Positions 16,263 to 29,727 are shown, numbered from the stretch's first letter. The stretch: DNA of 64,000 nucleotides from Pantoea sp. Ap-967 (GCF_011752565.1 NZ_VWXK01000001.1:248001-312000); one strand, 5' to 3'. Program-made: numbers and translations. Notes: generated by a model from the letters alone, not told the origin.

Positions 16263-17285
16263 ATGCCCCGCCTGGGCTTCGCCTGCATGTACCGCCATCC
16301 CGACCAGCGCCTGCCGGCCAAGGCCCTGGACGCCATCGAACGCCCCTTCAACCCGCGCACCACCACCCTGCGCTGGCTCTCCAGCGCAGCCCCCGAAGCC
16401 GCACGGGCCAAGCTGCTGGAGCTGGTGCAACACAACCTCGACGCACAGGTGCGCCTGCTGGCCTACGTCAGCGAACTGCCGCCGATGCTGCGCATGTTGC
16501 GCCTGAGCAGCGACCTGCTGCCGCTCTACAGCCACCCAAGCGTAGCGCCGCTGTACCGCGACCCCGCGTTCCAGGCCCTGATGGCCTCGGGCTTCGCGGC
16601 CATCGGCAGCCTGGCCCGGGATCAGGACATTCGCCTGTCGTTCCACCCCGGCCAGTACTGCGTACTGGGTTCGGACCGCGCCGAGGTGGTGGAAAACAGC
16701 CTGGCCGAGTTCGAGTACCACGCCGACATGATCCGCCTGATGGGCTATGGCCTGCGCTTTCAGGACTTCAAGTGCAACGTGCACATTGCCGGGCGCCTGG
16801 GTGCCGAGGGCGTGCGCCAGGTTTGGCCAAGGCTTTCGCAGGTGGCGCGCAACGTGATCACCTTCGAGAACGACGAGAAAACCTACGGCGTCGACGACTG
16901 CCTAAGCCTCGCCGACCTAGCGCCGGTGGTGCTGGACATTCACCACTGCTGGATTCACGAAGGCGACTACATCGACCCGCACGACCCGCGGGTGGCGCAG
17001 GTGATCGACAGTTGGCGCGGCGTGCGGCCAACCATGCACTACTCGCAGCCACCCGAAAGCCTGCAGGCACTGGGCTTTGATGCCGGCAGCAAGCTGACCA
17101 TCCCGGCATTGCTGGAGCGGGTGAACAAGCGCGACCTGTATCAACACAGCGCGCAGATGTGGAACGACTGGACCAACCGCTATGCGCTGGCGTTCCTCGA
17201 CCGGTTCGACATCATGTTCGAAGCCAAGGACAAGAACCTGGCAACGCTGGACTTCTACCGGCGCTATATCGAATCTCACCCGTAA
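16263..17285 (+). CDS. uvsE: UV damage endonuclease UvsE/UVDE-family protein
   Basis: The 340-residue TIM-barrel protein carries UVDE family motifs: the start MPRLGFACMY, the metal-site segment LSFHPGQYCVLGS near residue 123, NVHIAGRLGAEGVRQ, FENDEKTYG with the catalytic glutamate, and DIHHCWIHEGD. UVDE enzymes nick DNA 5' of UV photoproducts as an alternative excision repair route and need divalent metal. The start at 16263 has GGAGA upstream. Such a gene is patchily distributed in pseudomonads, so it may be an accessory repair trait. No LexA site was seen. Confidence 0.85.
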   Translation: MPRLGFACMYRHPDQRLPAKALDAIERPFNPRTTTLRWLSSAAPEAARAKLLELVQHNLDAQVRLLAYVSELPPMLRMLRLSSDLLPLYSHPSVAPLYRDPAFQALMASGFAAIGSLARDQDIRLSFHPGQYCVLGSDRAEVVENSLAEFEYHADMIRLMGYGLRFQDFKCNVHIAGRLGAEGVRQVWPRLSQVARNVITFENDEKTYGVDDCLSLADLAPVVLDIHHCWIHEGDYIDPHDPRVAQVIDSWRGVRPTMHYSQPPESLQALGFDAGSKLTIPALLERVNKRDLYQHSAQMWNDWTNRYALAFLDRFDIMFEAKDKNLATLDFYRRYIESHP

Positions 17286-17325
17286 TGGTCGGCGCGAGCT
17301 ACGCGCTCTCCTACATGTTCTACAC

Positions 17326-17358
17326 TTGTCATAAAACTGTCGTCTTTCGGTCATAGGA
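17326..17358 (+). promoter_or_regulatory. Pho-box-like triple 11-bp repeat
   Basis: TTGTCATAAAA (17326-17336), CTGTCGTCTTT (17337-17347) and CGGTCATAGGA (17348-17358) are three adjoining 11-bp units with the TGTCAT-type heads bound by PhoB. The first 18 bp match the classical Pho box closely. It lies about 45 bp upstream of the ParA-type gene. A degenerate REP remnant lies just before it (17292-17314). Confidence 0.6.
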
Positions 17359-17402
17359 TTGACCCCAACCTGACATTTCCCTTCTTCATGGATGAGCGTC
17401 TC

Positions 17403-18179
17403 ATGCGTCGTGTGGTTTTCAATCAGAAAGGTGGCGTCGGCAAGTCGAGCATCGCCTGCAACCTCGCCGCCGCCAGTGCTGCCGAGGGTTACCGCACCCT
17501 GCTGGTCGACCTCGACCCCCAGGCCAACGCCACCTACTACCTCACCGGCCTGACCGACGACGCCATTCCCGCCGGCATCGCCGACTTCTTCCGGCAAACC
17601 CTCTCCCCGGTCACGGCCTCGGGCAAGAAACACCGCGTGGCGATTACCCCCACCCGCTACGACAACCTGCACCTGGTCACCGCCAGCCCCGACCTCAGCG
17701 ACCTGCAAAGCAAGCTGGAGAGCAAGTTCAAGATCAACAAGCTGCGCAAGCTGCTGGTAGAGCTGGGCGAGGACTACGAACGCATCTACATCGACACGCC
17801 TCCGGCGCTGAACTTCTACACCTTCAGCGCCCTGGTGGCGGCCGAGCGCCTGCTGATTCCGTTCGACTGCGACAGTTTCTCGCGCCAGGCCCTGCACAGC
17901 GTGATGGCCGAGGTCGAGGAGCTGCGCCAGGACCACAACCCGGCCTTGCAAGTGGAAGGCGTGGTGGTCAACCAGTTCGCCGGGCGCACCGCGCTGCACC
18001 AGACCCTGGTCGAGCAACTGCGTGACGAAGGCATGCCCGTGCTGCCGGTGTACCTGAGCAGTTCGATCAAGATGCGCGAGTCACACCAGGCCTCGGTGCC
18101 GCTGGTGCACCTGGCGCCGCGCCACAAGCTGGCCCAGGAATTCGTCGAGCTGCTCGACCTGCTCGAACGCGCCGCCTGA
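17403..18179 (+). CDS. Orphan ParA/MinD-family ATPase
   Basis: The 258-residue protein has the deviant Walker A KGGVGKSS at residues 9-16, a VDLDPQANAT segment (Walker A') near 36-45 and IYIDTPPALN as Walker B. These are the marks of ParA-type ATPases that position DNA or protein cargo. No ParB gene or parS-like repeat is adjacent, so it is not an obvious plasmid partition unit. The start is uncertain: ATG 17388 (five residues longer) is the alternative. The Pho-box-like repeat upstream suggests induction by phosphate limitation, which is inference. Confidence 0.85.
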   Translation: MRRVVFNQKGGVGKSSIACNLAAASAAEGYRTLLVDLDPQANATYYLTGLTDDAIPAGIADFFRQTLSPVTASGKKHRVAITPTRYDNLHLVTASPDLSDLQSKLESKFKINKLRKLLVELGEDYERIYIDTPPALNFYTFSALVAAERLLIPFDCDSFSRQALHSVMAEVEELRQDHNPALQVEGVVVNQFAGRTALHQTLVEQLRDEGMPVLPVYLSSSIKMRESHQASVPLVHLAPRHKLAQEFVELLDLLERAA

Positions 18180-18243
18180 CCTGCGACAACCTGCCGCGCC
18201 CAGGCACTACCCTGCCGTTCGTCCGGGTGATAGATTCGCCGCC

Positions 18244-18654
18244 ATGAAAATCACCCGGCACACCCGCACGCTGACGGCCTGGGCGCTCTATGCCAGCGTC
18301 CTGTTCAGCCTGTTGCTGTGCGGCCTGCACCATGGCCAGATGGGTGGCCTGCGCCTGGCCGGCCTCGAAGGTGGTTTCTGCGCCGTCAACAGCGAGCATG
18401 GCGTGGCCATCGACCTCGATGGCGCCGGCGGTGACCAGCACATGGCCCAGCTCGATTGCCCGGTGTGCTCCTCGTTCGGCCTGGCCGTGGCGCTCAGCAG
18501 CGGCGGTTGGTCGTCCACCCCGGCGCAAGCCCGCGCCACGGCGCCCATCGTCGTGCGCAGCTGGGCGCAACCACCGCCGCGCCAGCAACGCCCTGCCCTC
18601 ACGCCCCGCGCTCCACCCTCCACCTTCCCCGCAGCCGTTATTCATTTCGCCTGA
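18244..18654 (+). CDS. DUF2946-family protein, metal-associated membrane/periplasmic
   Basis: The 136-residue protein has an N-terminal hydrophobic helix (TLTAWALYASVLFSLLLCGL). A His/Cys-bearing region follows (HHGQM near 30; LDCPVCSSFGLAVAL near 76, with CPxC) and then a proline/alanine-rich tail. This layout matches DUF2946, small proteins usually found next to TonB-dependent or copper-related genes. The Cys and His residues could bind metal. It lies 68 bp upstream of the TonB receptor at 18723 and is probably co-transcribed. Confidence 0.75.
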   Translation: MKITRHTRTLTAWALYASVLFSLLLCGLHHGQMGGLRLAGLEGGFCAVNSEHGVAIDLDGAGGDQHMAQLDCPVCSSFGLAVALSSGGWSSTPAQARATAPIVVRSWAQPPPRQQRPALTPRAPPSTFPAAVIHFA

Positions 18655-18722
18655 CCTCAGCCGGGCGCGCCTGCCTGCGCGCTCGCCGTCAGCCATGACC
18701 TTTGCGTGGAAGACCCTACACC

Positions 18723-20873
18723 ATGTTCCGCAAGACCTCCCTGGTGCTCATGATGAGCACCTGCAGCTTCGCCTGGGCGGACAACGCCGCCATCGAACTC
18801 AGCGCCACCACCATCGATGGCGAGCGCGAAGCACCGACCGGCGTGCAACTGGACGAGCCCATTCATACCGGCTCGCGGCTGGGCCTGACGGCCCGCGAAA
18901 CACCGGCCTCGGTCAGCGTTGCGGACCGCCGCGTGATCGAGCAACGCGACGCCAAGGACAGCCAGGACGTGATCAACGCCATGACCGGTGTCAACGCCTC
19001 GGCCAACCCCGGCTATGGCGGCTTCGTCAGCTACCGCGGCTTCACCCAGAACCAGGTCACCCAGCTCTACAACGGCATCAACCTGGGGTACAGCAGCGCC
19101 ACCCGGCCGGTGGACGCCTGGGGGCTGGACCGCGTCGAACTGCTGGGCGGGCCGTCGTCGTTCCTGCATGGCGCAGGGGCGGTCGGTGGCTCGATCAACT
19201 ACATCAGCAAAACCGCCAGCCGCGACCCGCACACCGTCGACGGGCGCATCCGCTACGGCAGTTTCGATGACAGCGAGGTGGCCTTCGGCGTCAACCAGGC
19301 CCTGGCCAGCAACCCCGCCGATGCCCGTCACTTCATGCGCCTGGACTACAGCCACAGCCAGGGCAACGGCTACATCGACCGCAACGAACGGCAAACCGAC
19401 AGCCTGGCCTTCTCCCTGCTCAGCGACCTGGCGCCCAACCTCACCCACACCCTGGCGCTGGAATACCAGGAGGACCGCGAACGCAGCCCGTACTGGGGCA
19501 CACCGATCCTGCCCGGGCGCAGTACCATGAAGATCGACAACAGCCGCCGCTTCGAGAACTACAACGTCGCTGACGGGCGCTACGAACAGCGGGTACGCTG
19601 GTTGCGCTCGATCCTCGACTACCAGGTCGATGACAGCACCAGCGTGCAGAACACCCTCTACCACTACAGCGCCCAGCGCGATTACCGCAACCTCGAAGGC
19701 TACCGCTACACCGCCGACGGCAACGTGCTGCGCTCCAGCCCCTACCTGCAGCGCCATGAGCAGAGCGTGCTGGGCGACCGTATCGAACTGCGCCACGACA
19801 ACCGCCTGTTCGGCCTGGCCAGCCAATGGTCGCTGGGCCTGGACTACTCGCACATGCGCCAGAGCGTGTACCCAACCTCCGGCAGTTGGAGCGATGTGGT
19901 CGACCCGGAGCACTTCGACCCCGGCAGTTTCCAGGACATCCCCGGGGTGAATGCCGGCCTGACCAAGCAACGCCGGCACGTCACCAGCAACCGCGCGGTG
20001 TTCGCCGAAAACCGCCTGCAACTGACCGACCGCCTGGCCCTGCTGACAGCCCTGCGCTACGACTACCTGGACATGCAAGTGACCAACTACGGCGCGGTGT
20101 CGGCCACCTCGCCGGCCTACTTCGAACGGCGCTGGGAGCCGCTGTCCGGGCGCATCGGCCTGACCTACGCGCTGACCCCGGCGGTGAGCTTCTATGGGCA
20201 ATACAGCACCGCCGCCGACCTGCCGGCCGGGTCGCTGGCGGCCGCTACCTACTCCAATGTGGGGTTGTTCGACCTGTCCAAGGGCGAGCAGTGGGAAGTG
20301 GGCAGCAAGTTCGACGTTCTCGACGGCCGCGGCGCGGCAACCGTGGCGCTGTACCAGATCGTGCGCAAGGATTTCGCCGTGCGCGACTCCAGCAACCCCA
20401 ACCTGACCGTCCAGGCCGGCCAGCAAACCTCCCGCGGCATCGAGCTGTCGGGACGCTTGCAGGTAACGCCGAAACTGCTGGCCGAAGGCAACTACGCCTA
20501 CGTCGATGCGCAGTACGATCGGTTCAACGAGGCGGTCAACGGGGTGTCGGTGTCGCGCAAGGGCAATGCGCCGGTGAACGTGCCGGCCAATGTGGCCAAC
20601 CTGTGGCTGACCTACAGCCTGACCCCGGACTGGTCGGCGGGGGTGGATGCCCGTTATGTCGGCTCGGTGTACGCAGACAACGCCAATACCCTGAAGGCGC
20701 CGGCCTACACCCTGTATGGCGCTTTCGCCCGCTACCGGCTCGATGCGCACACCACCGTCACCGGGCGGGTGCGCAACCTGACCGATGAGGTGTACGCCAA
20801 GCAGGCCTACGGGCTGCAGTACTATATGGGCGCGCCGCGCACCTTGGAAGTGGCGCTGGACGTGCGCTTCTAA
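18723..20873 (+). CDS. TonB-dependent outer-membrane receptor
   Basis: The 716-residue precursor has a signal peptide (MFRKTSLVLMMSTCSFAWAD). A plug domain contains SQDVINAMTGVNASANPGYG and LDRVELLGGPSSFLHGAGAV, and the barrel ends VALDVRF. It is a paralogue of the receptor at 6040 in general layout, but without a riboswitch. The upstream DUF2946 gene suggests a metal-linked ligand, though it lacks the Cys/Met-rich plug of the copper receptor OprC, so I leave the ligand open. GGAAG upstream may serve as the RBS. A strong terminator follows. Confidence 0.85.
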   Translation: MFRKTSLVLMMSTCSFAWADNAAIELSATTIDGEREAPTGVQLDEPIHTGSRLGLTARETPASVSVADRRVIEQRDAKDSQDVINAMTGVNASANPGYGGFVSYRGFTQNQVTQLYNGINLGYSSATRPVDAWGLDRVELLGGPSSFLHGAGAVGGSINYISKTASRDPHTVDGRIRYGSFDDSEVAFGVNQALASNPADARHFMRLDYSHSQGNGYIDRNERQTDSLAFSLLSDLAPNLTHTLALEYQEDRERSPYWGTPILPGRSTMKIDNSRRFENYNVADGRYEQRVRWLRSILDYQVDDSTSVQNTLYHYSAQRDYRNLEGYRYTADGNVLRSSPYLQRHEQSVLGDRIELRHDNRLFGLASQWSLGLDYSHMRQSVYPTSGSWSDVVDPEHFDPGSFQDIPGVNAGLTKQRRHVTSNRAVFAENRLQLTDRLALLTALRYDYLDMQVTNYGAVSATSPAYFERRWEPLSGRIGLTYALTPAVSFYGQYSTAADLPAGSLAAATYSNVGLFDLSKGEQWEVGSKFDVLDGRGAATVALYQIVRKDFAVRDSSNPNLTVQAGQQTSRGIELSGRLQVTPKLLAEGNYAYVDAQYDRFNEAVNGVSVSRKGNAPVNVPANVANLWLTYSLTPDWSAGVDARYVGSVYADNANTLKAPAYTLYGAFARYRLDAHTTVTGRVRNLTDEVYAKQAYGLQYYMGAPRTLEVALDVRF

Positions 20874-20881
20874 CGGGATTA

Positions 20882-20909
20882 CCTGTGCCGGCACCCGCGC
20901 CGGCACAGG
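20882..20909 (+). terminator. Hairpin after TonB receptor
   Basis: CCTGTGCCGGC (20882-20892) pairs perfectly with GCCGGCACAGG (20899-20909) around a 6-nt loop, 8 nt after the stop. Few T residues follow. Confidence 0.7.
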
Positions 20910-21014
20910 CATTCAGAAACTTCCTACCCTTCAGCCGCCCAATTTCCGAGTTCACTCTCAACAATACTGTGCACCCTCGTTCATGCCGGCTCATGCCATT
21001 GCAAGGAAGTTTAC

Positions 21015-21749
21015 GTGTACAGATCATTATCGCTCGCACTGCTGGTTACCGCCCTGGCAGGCTGCCAGGCCCGCACCGCCCCCGACGTGGATGCGCAGGC
21101 CCGCAAGGCCTTCATTCACGACGTGCAACACGCCATCATTGGAAGCATTGCCACAGCCTTTACCAGCAAGCAGGTAGGCGTCGCCAGGCTGCAGCTGATC
21201 CTCGACCGGCATTCGGTACCTGTTGGCTGCAAAACGCTCAGGCCTCAGGCGAAAGACAACCAGAACTTGCCGGGCGATGTGCAACGCACGAACGAGAAGG
21301 CGCTGGCCAAGCTGGTCGAGGCGCAGTGCTGGAAGACCATCTACCCCGTGGTGCCCAACGCCATGTATGGCGAAAAAGACACGCTGGAGGTGATTGCACC
21401 GTTGATTGTGCAGTTGCCACTGGGTAACGGCCTCGCGCAGGCGAACGCCCGCCGCGCATTTTTCTGGGAGCATTTGCTGCGTGATCAACCGGTGACCAGC
21501 GTCGGCAGGGCTTCGGTGTTCTATCAGGCCAATGCCCAGGGCAAGGTCGAAGCCTGCCTGGTGCAACTGCACCCGCACCCGCTGCGGCCAGATGACTTTC
21601 GCCTGGACGGCGACCTGCAGTCCCGGCTGAGCAGCCGTTGCCTGGCCCTGGACCTGAGCCGCATGCCGGGCTTTGCGCCCGACATGCACGGCGTGGCCAA
21701 GGGCTACAGCGAACTCGATTACGCCCCCTGGCGCGTCGGCCGCCCCTAA
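21015..21749 (+). CDS. Predicted lipoprotein, function unknown
   Basis: The 244-residue product starts with GTG at 21015, supported by AAGGAAG 6-10 nt upstream and by the signal peptide MYRSLSLALLVTALAGC (lipobox LAGC, Cys17). Three further cysteines in the mature region could form disulfides. I recognise no domain; the mature part is mixed alpha/beta with a His-containing loop (VQLHPHPLRPDD). It stands alone between a TonB receptor and an MFS gene. Confidence 0.7.
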   Translation: MYRSLSLALLVTALAGCQARTAPDVDAQARKAFIHDVQHAIIGSIATAFTSKQVGVARLQLILDRHSVPVGCKTLRPQAKDNQNLPGDVQRTNEKALAKLVEAQCWKTIYPVVPNAMYGEKDTLEVIAPLIVQLPLGNGLAQANARRAFFWEHLLRDQPVTSVGRASVFYQANAQGKVEACLVQLHPHPLRPDDFRLDGDLQSRLSSRCLALDLSRMPGFAPDMHGVAKGYSELDYAPWRVGRP

Positions 21750-21752
21750 CCC

Positions 21753-21855
21753 GGTAGGAGCGAGCGCAGCTCGCGATGCGATCTGGCGGGCGCAACATCC
21801 CTCAAGGAATGAACCCGCCTGGGGGATCGTATCGCGAGCTGCGCTCGCTCCTACC
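21753..21855. repeat. REP pair (GAGCGAGCGCAGCTCGCGAT family)
   Basis: Inverted units GGTAGGAGCGAGCGCAGCTC (from 21753) and its complement (to 21855) flank about 50 bp of unrelated sequence. They lie directly after the lipoprotein gene. Confidence 0.88.
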
Positions 21856-22015
21856 AAAGCGGTGCAGCCTTCCAGGCCGTAACAGGTATCCCGAGGTCGC
21901 ACACGAAGAAGTGCCCCGCCCTGCCCCCCGGTCTACTGGCCCTGACAACAACGATGGCGCGGCCCGACCGTGCCACATTCTTCCAGGCTGCCTATGGACA
22001 ACGGAGCACTCGCAC

Positions 22016-23350
22016 ATGTCCACCTCTCATGAGGTATCCCCCGCCACCCTGCGCCGGGTCATCGCCGCCTCGGCCATCGGCAACTTCGTCGAATGGTTCG
22101 ACTTCGCCGTCTACGGCTTCCTGGCCACGCTGATCGCCAGCCAGTTCTTCGCCAGCGAAGACGCCAGCGTGGCCTTGCTCAAGACCTTCGCGGTATTCGC
22201 CGTGGCCTTTGCCCTGCGCCCGCTGGGCGGCATCGTGTTCGGGGCCCTGGGCGACCGCCTGGGGCGCAAGCGTATCCTGTCGCTGACCATATTGCTGATG
22301 GCCGGCTCCACCACCTTGATCGGCCTGCTGCCCACCTACGCCAGCATCGGCCTGGCGGCACCGGCGCTGCTCACCCTGGCGCGCTGCCTGCAGGGGTTTT
22401 CCGCCGGCGGCGAGTACGCGGGGGCCTGTGCCTACCTGATGGAGCATGCCCCGCGTGACAAGCGCGCGTTCTACGGCAGCTTCGTGCCGGTTTCCACCTT
22501 TTCCGCCTTTGCCTGCGCGGCGGTGATCGCCTATGGCCTGGAGGCCAGCCTGTCGGCCGACGCCATGGCCGCCTGGGGGTGGCGCATTCCGTTCCTGGTG
22601 GCGGCACCGCTGGGGCTGGTGGGGTTGTACCTGCGCTGGCGCATGGAAGAGACGCCGGCATTTCGCGAAGCCGTCGCCCAAGGCAAGCAACATGAACATT
22701 CGCCGCTCAAGGACACCCTGCGCCACCATGGCCGGGCGATTCGCAACCTGGGCATGTTCATCTCGCTGACGGCGTTGTCGTTCTACATGTTCACCACCTA
22801 CTTCGCCACCTACCTGCAACTGGTTGGCAACCTCACCCGCGCCCAGTCGTTGCTGGTGACCACCGTGGCACTGCTGTTCGCCGCGGTCGGCTGCCCGCTG
22901 GCCGGGGCCTTCTCGGACCGGGTGGGGCGGCGCAAAACCATCGGCTTCACCTGCCTGTGGGTCATGCTGTGCGTGTTCCCGGCGTACTGGCTGGCCAGTT
23001 CCGGGTCGATGAGCGGGGCGCTGTTGGGGGTGATCCTGCTGGCGGTAGGGGCCTTGAGCAGTGGCGTGGTAACGGCGGCGTTGCTCTCGGAAAGCTTCCC
23101 TACCCGTACCCGCTACACCGCCTCGGCGATTACCTACAACGTGGCGTACACGCTGTTTGGCGGCACTGCGCCACTGGTGGCCACCTGGCTGATCGGGCAG
23201 ACCGGCAGCAGCCTGGCACCGGCGTTTTACCTGGTGGTGATTGCGCTGCTGGCACTGGTAGGGGGCTTGGGGTTGCCGGAGACATCGCGGATATCGTTGC
23301 ACGATGAAGCGGGCGCGGATGTGGGTTCTGGCGTACGGGCTTCGGGTTGA
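22016..23350 (+). CDS. MFS transporter, metabolite:H+ symporter family
   Basis: The 444-residue protein has twelve predicted membrane helices. It carries the opening typical of the metabolite:proton symporter group (ProP, KgtP, ShiA): ASAIGNFVEWFDFAVYGFLA. The loop 2-3 motif is GALGDRLGRKR and loop 8-9 has FSDRVGRRKT. Substrates in this group are organic acids or osmolytes; none can be assigned. The start at 22016 has GGAG about 10 nt upstream. The frame is open for 240 nt before it, but that part runs through REP DNA. Confidence 0.87.
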   Translation: MSTSHEVSPATLRRVIAASAIGNFVEWFDFAVYGFLATLIASQFFASEDASVALLKTFAVFAVAFALRPLGGIVFGALGDRLGRKRILSLTILLMAGSTTLIGLLPTYASIGLAAPALLTLARCLQGFSAGGEYAGACAYLMEHAPRDKRAFYGSFVPVSTFSAFACAAVIAYGLEASLSADAMAAWGWRIPFLVAAPLGLVGLYLRWRMEETPAFREAVAQGKQHEHSPLKDTLRHHGRAIRNLGMFISLTALSFYMFTTYFATYLQLVGNLTRAQSLLVTTVALLFAAVGCPLAGAFSDRVGRRKTIGFTCLWVMLCVFPAYWLASSGSMSGALLGVILLAVGALSSGVVTAALLSESFPTRTRYTASAITYNVAYTLFGGTAPLVATWLIGQTGSSLAPAFYLVVIALLALVGGLGLPETSRISLHDEAGADVGSGVRASG

Positions 23351-23370
23351 GGCATGTGGCCGCAGGGCTG

Positions 23371-23447
23371 GCCCTATCGCGACCTTTGGTCGCTCCTACG
23401 GAAAATGATTGAGGTCCGTAGGAGCGACCAGAGGTCGCGATAGGGCC
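23371..23447. repeat. REP pair, third family (GTAGGAGCGACCAGAGGTCG)
   Basis: Two inverted units, GCCCTATCGCGACCTTTGGT (23371 onward) and GTAGGAGCGACCAGAGGTCG (23418 onward), differ in their stem from the other families in the window. They lie between two convergent genes (MFS and czcA). Confidence 0.85.
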
Positions 23448-23453
23448 CTGAGG

Positions 23454-27796
<4,343 letters not shown>

Positions 27797-27804
<8 letters not shown>

Positions 27805-29050
27805 TGCTGCTCCTGCTGATGGAAAGGTGGCGCGATGGGTCAAGGTCGCCGTAGATCCGTTCGACCTGGGCCCGCGCATCGGTGGCCGAGGCCAGGGCGT
27901 CCAGGTACTGCCCGCGCGCCTCGATCAAGGTGCGCTGGGCGTCGAGCACGTCGAGAAAGGCGAACTTGCCGCGCTCGAAGCCGCGGGTGGCGGTGTCCAC
28001 CGCCTGCTGCGCCGAGGGCAGGATGGTGCGGTCGTAGGCGTCCACCTCCTGCATGGCCGTGTGCCATTGGCTGACCGCGCTGTGGGTGTCGCTGCGCAGG
28101 CGCAGCTCGACGGCATTGCGCAGGTCGCGCGCCTGGTCGGCGCGGCGCGCAGCGGCCAGTACGTTGCCCTGGTTGCGGTCGAACAAGGGCAAGGGCATCG
28201 ACAGCCCAACCACGTTGACTCGCTCGCGGTCCTCGCGGCTGTACTGGCTGCCGAGGCTGACGGTGAGGTTGGGGACACGCTGGGCTTTTTCCGCACCCAG
28301 CGTCGCCTCGCCACGCGCCACCTGGGCGGCGGCCAGGCGCCATTCCGCAGTCTGTTCCACCCGGGCGAGCAGGCTGTCGGCGCTGGGTGCAGCGCCAGGC
28401 GACAAGCTGGCGGCCTGGAGCTGATCGAAGCTGGCTTGCGGGCTGCCGGTCAAGCGCGCCAGGGCCTGGTAGGCCACGCTGCGCTGGGTGTTCGCGCGGC
28501 GCACCTGGGCCTGGGCCTGGGCCAGCTGCACCTGGGCGCGGGTGGCCTCCACCGGTGGTGTCTGGCCCGCCGTGACCCGCCCCTGCACCACGCGCAGGCC
28601 CCGCTCGGTCAAGGCCTGGGACTGCTGCGCCAATTCCAGCGCAGTTTGTGCGCGCAAGGCGGCATGGAACGCCTGCACCACATCGGCGCGCAGGCCATTG
28701 TGCTGGCGCTCCAGGTCCAGCTGGGCGATGGCTTGCCCGCTGCCGGCTACGGCGATGCGCGCACCGCGCTTGCCGCCCAGCTCCAGTGCCTGGCTCAGGG
28801 TAACGGTGGTGGTGCTGGTGGCACGGCGAGTGTCTTCGACCTCCCAGGACAGCTCTGGGTTGGGGATCAGCCCGGCCTGGCGCCGCTCACCCTCGGCGAT
28901 GCCGGTTTCGCGGCTGGCGGCGGCCAGCTCCGGGTTGTTGGCGAAGGCGGCGTCGAGCGCCTGTGCCAGGCTCAGGCCCTGGCTGGCCTGGGCACTGGCG
29001 CAGGCTGCCCAGAGCAGGCAGAGCCAGGCGATTTTGCGGGGGATGGGCAC
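27797..29050 (-). CDS. czcC: Outer-membrane factor of metal efflux system, CzcC family
   Basis: The 417-residue TolC-type protein has a signal peptide (MPIPRKIAWLCLLWAACASA) followed by two outer-membrane-efflux repeats. These include the typical LSLAQALDAAFANNPELAAA start, the GLIPNPELSWEVED segment and a second-half FLDVLDAQRTLIEAR. It provides the trimeric exit duct for CzcBA. It is the first gene of the operon. The 227-bp gap to aroQ contains two palindromes that may be regulator sites. No czcRS-type gene directly adjoins. Confidence 0.9.
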
Positions 29051-29121
29051 GTTGAAGTCCTCGTCGACAAGCGTTGGCGAGGGACTGTAAGAGGGGCTGG
29101 TTATCGGGGGGGTGGCGTGAA

Positions 29122-29155
29122 GATTACGATTCTGTAATCAGCGATCACGCGTGAT
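29122..29155. promoter_or_regulatory. Two palindromes between czcC and aroQ
   Basis: GATTAC-GATTCT-GTAATC (29122-29139) is a perfect inverted repeat with 6-bp spacing. ATCACGCGTGAT (29144-29155) is an unbroken 12-bp palindrome. They lie 72-105 bp upstream of the czcC start and could bind a metal-responsive regulator of czcCBA or a regulator of aroQ. Their owner is unknown. Confidence 0.5.
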
Positions 29156-29277
29156 GGCGATGTGCATAACCGTCCGATAATCGCCCACTTTCGCCCCTGC
29201 GACACAACGGCCAATTGACCTAATTAACCACCCGGTACAAACATAAGCGCATCCAACAACAACAAGCGATGCCTCCC

Positions 29278-29727
29278 ATGAAGCCTCTTATCCTCGTGCT
29301 CAACGGCCCCAACCTGAACATGCTGGGCACCCGTGAACCTACCCAGTACGGCCGCGAAACGCTTGCCGACCTGGCCCAGGGGTGCGCCGACACTGCCCAT
29401 GCCCACGGCCTGGAAATCGAATTCCGCCAGACCAACCACGAAGGCGAACTGATCGACTGGATCCACGCCGCCCGCGGCCGCTGCGCCGGTATCCTGATAA
29501 ACCCCGGCGCCTGGACCCACACCTCGGTGGCGATCCGCGATGCCCTGGTAGCCGCCGAACTACCAGTGATCGAGGTGCACCTGTCCAACGTGCACAAGCG
29601 CGAACCGTTCCGCCACCTGTCGTTCGTATCGTCGATCGCCGTCGGGGTGATCTGCGGCCTGGGTAGCCACGGCTACCGCATGGCCCTGAGCCACTTTGCC
29701 GAGATGTTCCAGGAGCCACGCGCATGA
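29278..29727 (+). CDS. aroQ: Type II 3-dehydroquinate dehydratase
   Basis: The 149-residue enzyme has the type II dehydroquinase signatures: [13 protein letters not shown] near the start with the catalytic Tyr24 (QYG), NPGAWTHTS, and [16 protein letters not shown] with the catalytic histidine. It converts 3-dehydroquinate to 3-dehydroshikimate, in aromatic biosynthesis or quinate use. The start at 29278 fits the family; an ATG at 29269 adds three residues. The gene overlaps the following aroE-like gene by ATGA, so this is a dedicated pair, probably a second copy outside the main aro locus. Confidence 0.93.
   Translation: MKPLILVLNGPNLNMLGTREPTQYGRETLADLAQGCADTAHAHGLEIEFRQTNHEGELIDWIHAARGRCAGILINPGAWTHTSVAIRDALVAAELPVIEVHLSNVHKREPFRHLSFVSSIAVGVICGLGSHGYRMALSHFAEMFQEPRA

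Noticed and set aside
17403..18179. ParA gene as part of a plasmid or integrative element partition unit
   Set aside because: There is no ParB, parS-like repeat, integrase or tRNA attachment site nearby.
18723..20873. Calling the second TonB receptor the copper receptor OprC
   Set aside because: The expected Cys/Met-rich plug segment is missing even though a DUF2946 gene lies upstream.
18657..20912. A 751-residue open frame antisense to the TonB receptor
   Set aside because: It mirrors the receptor gene in high-GC DNA, has no ribosome site or recognisable domain, and its composition (Val/Gly/His-rich) is typical of shadow frames.
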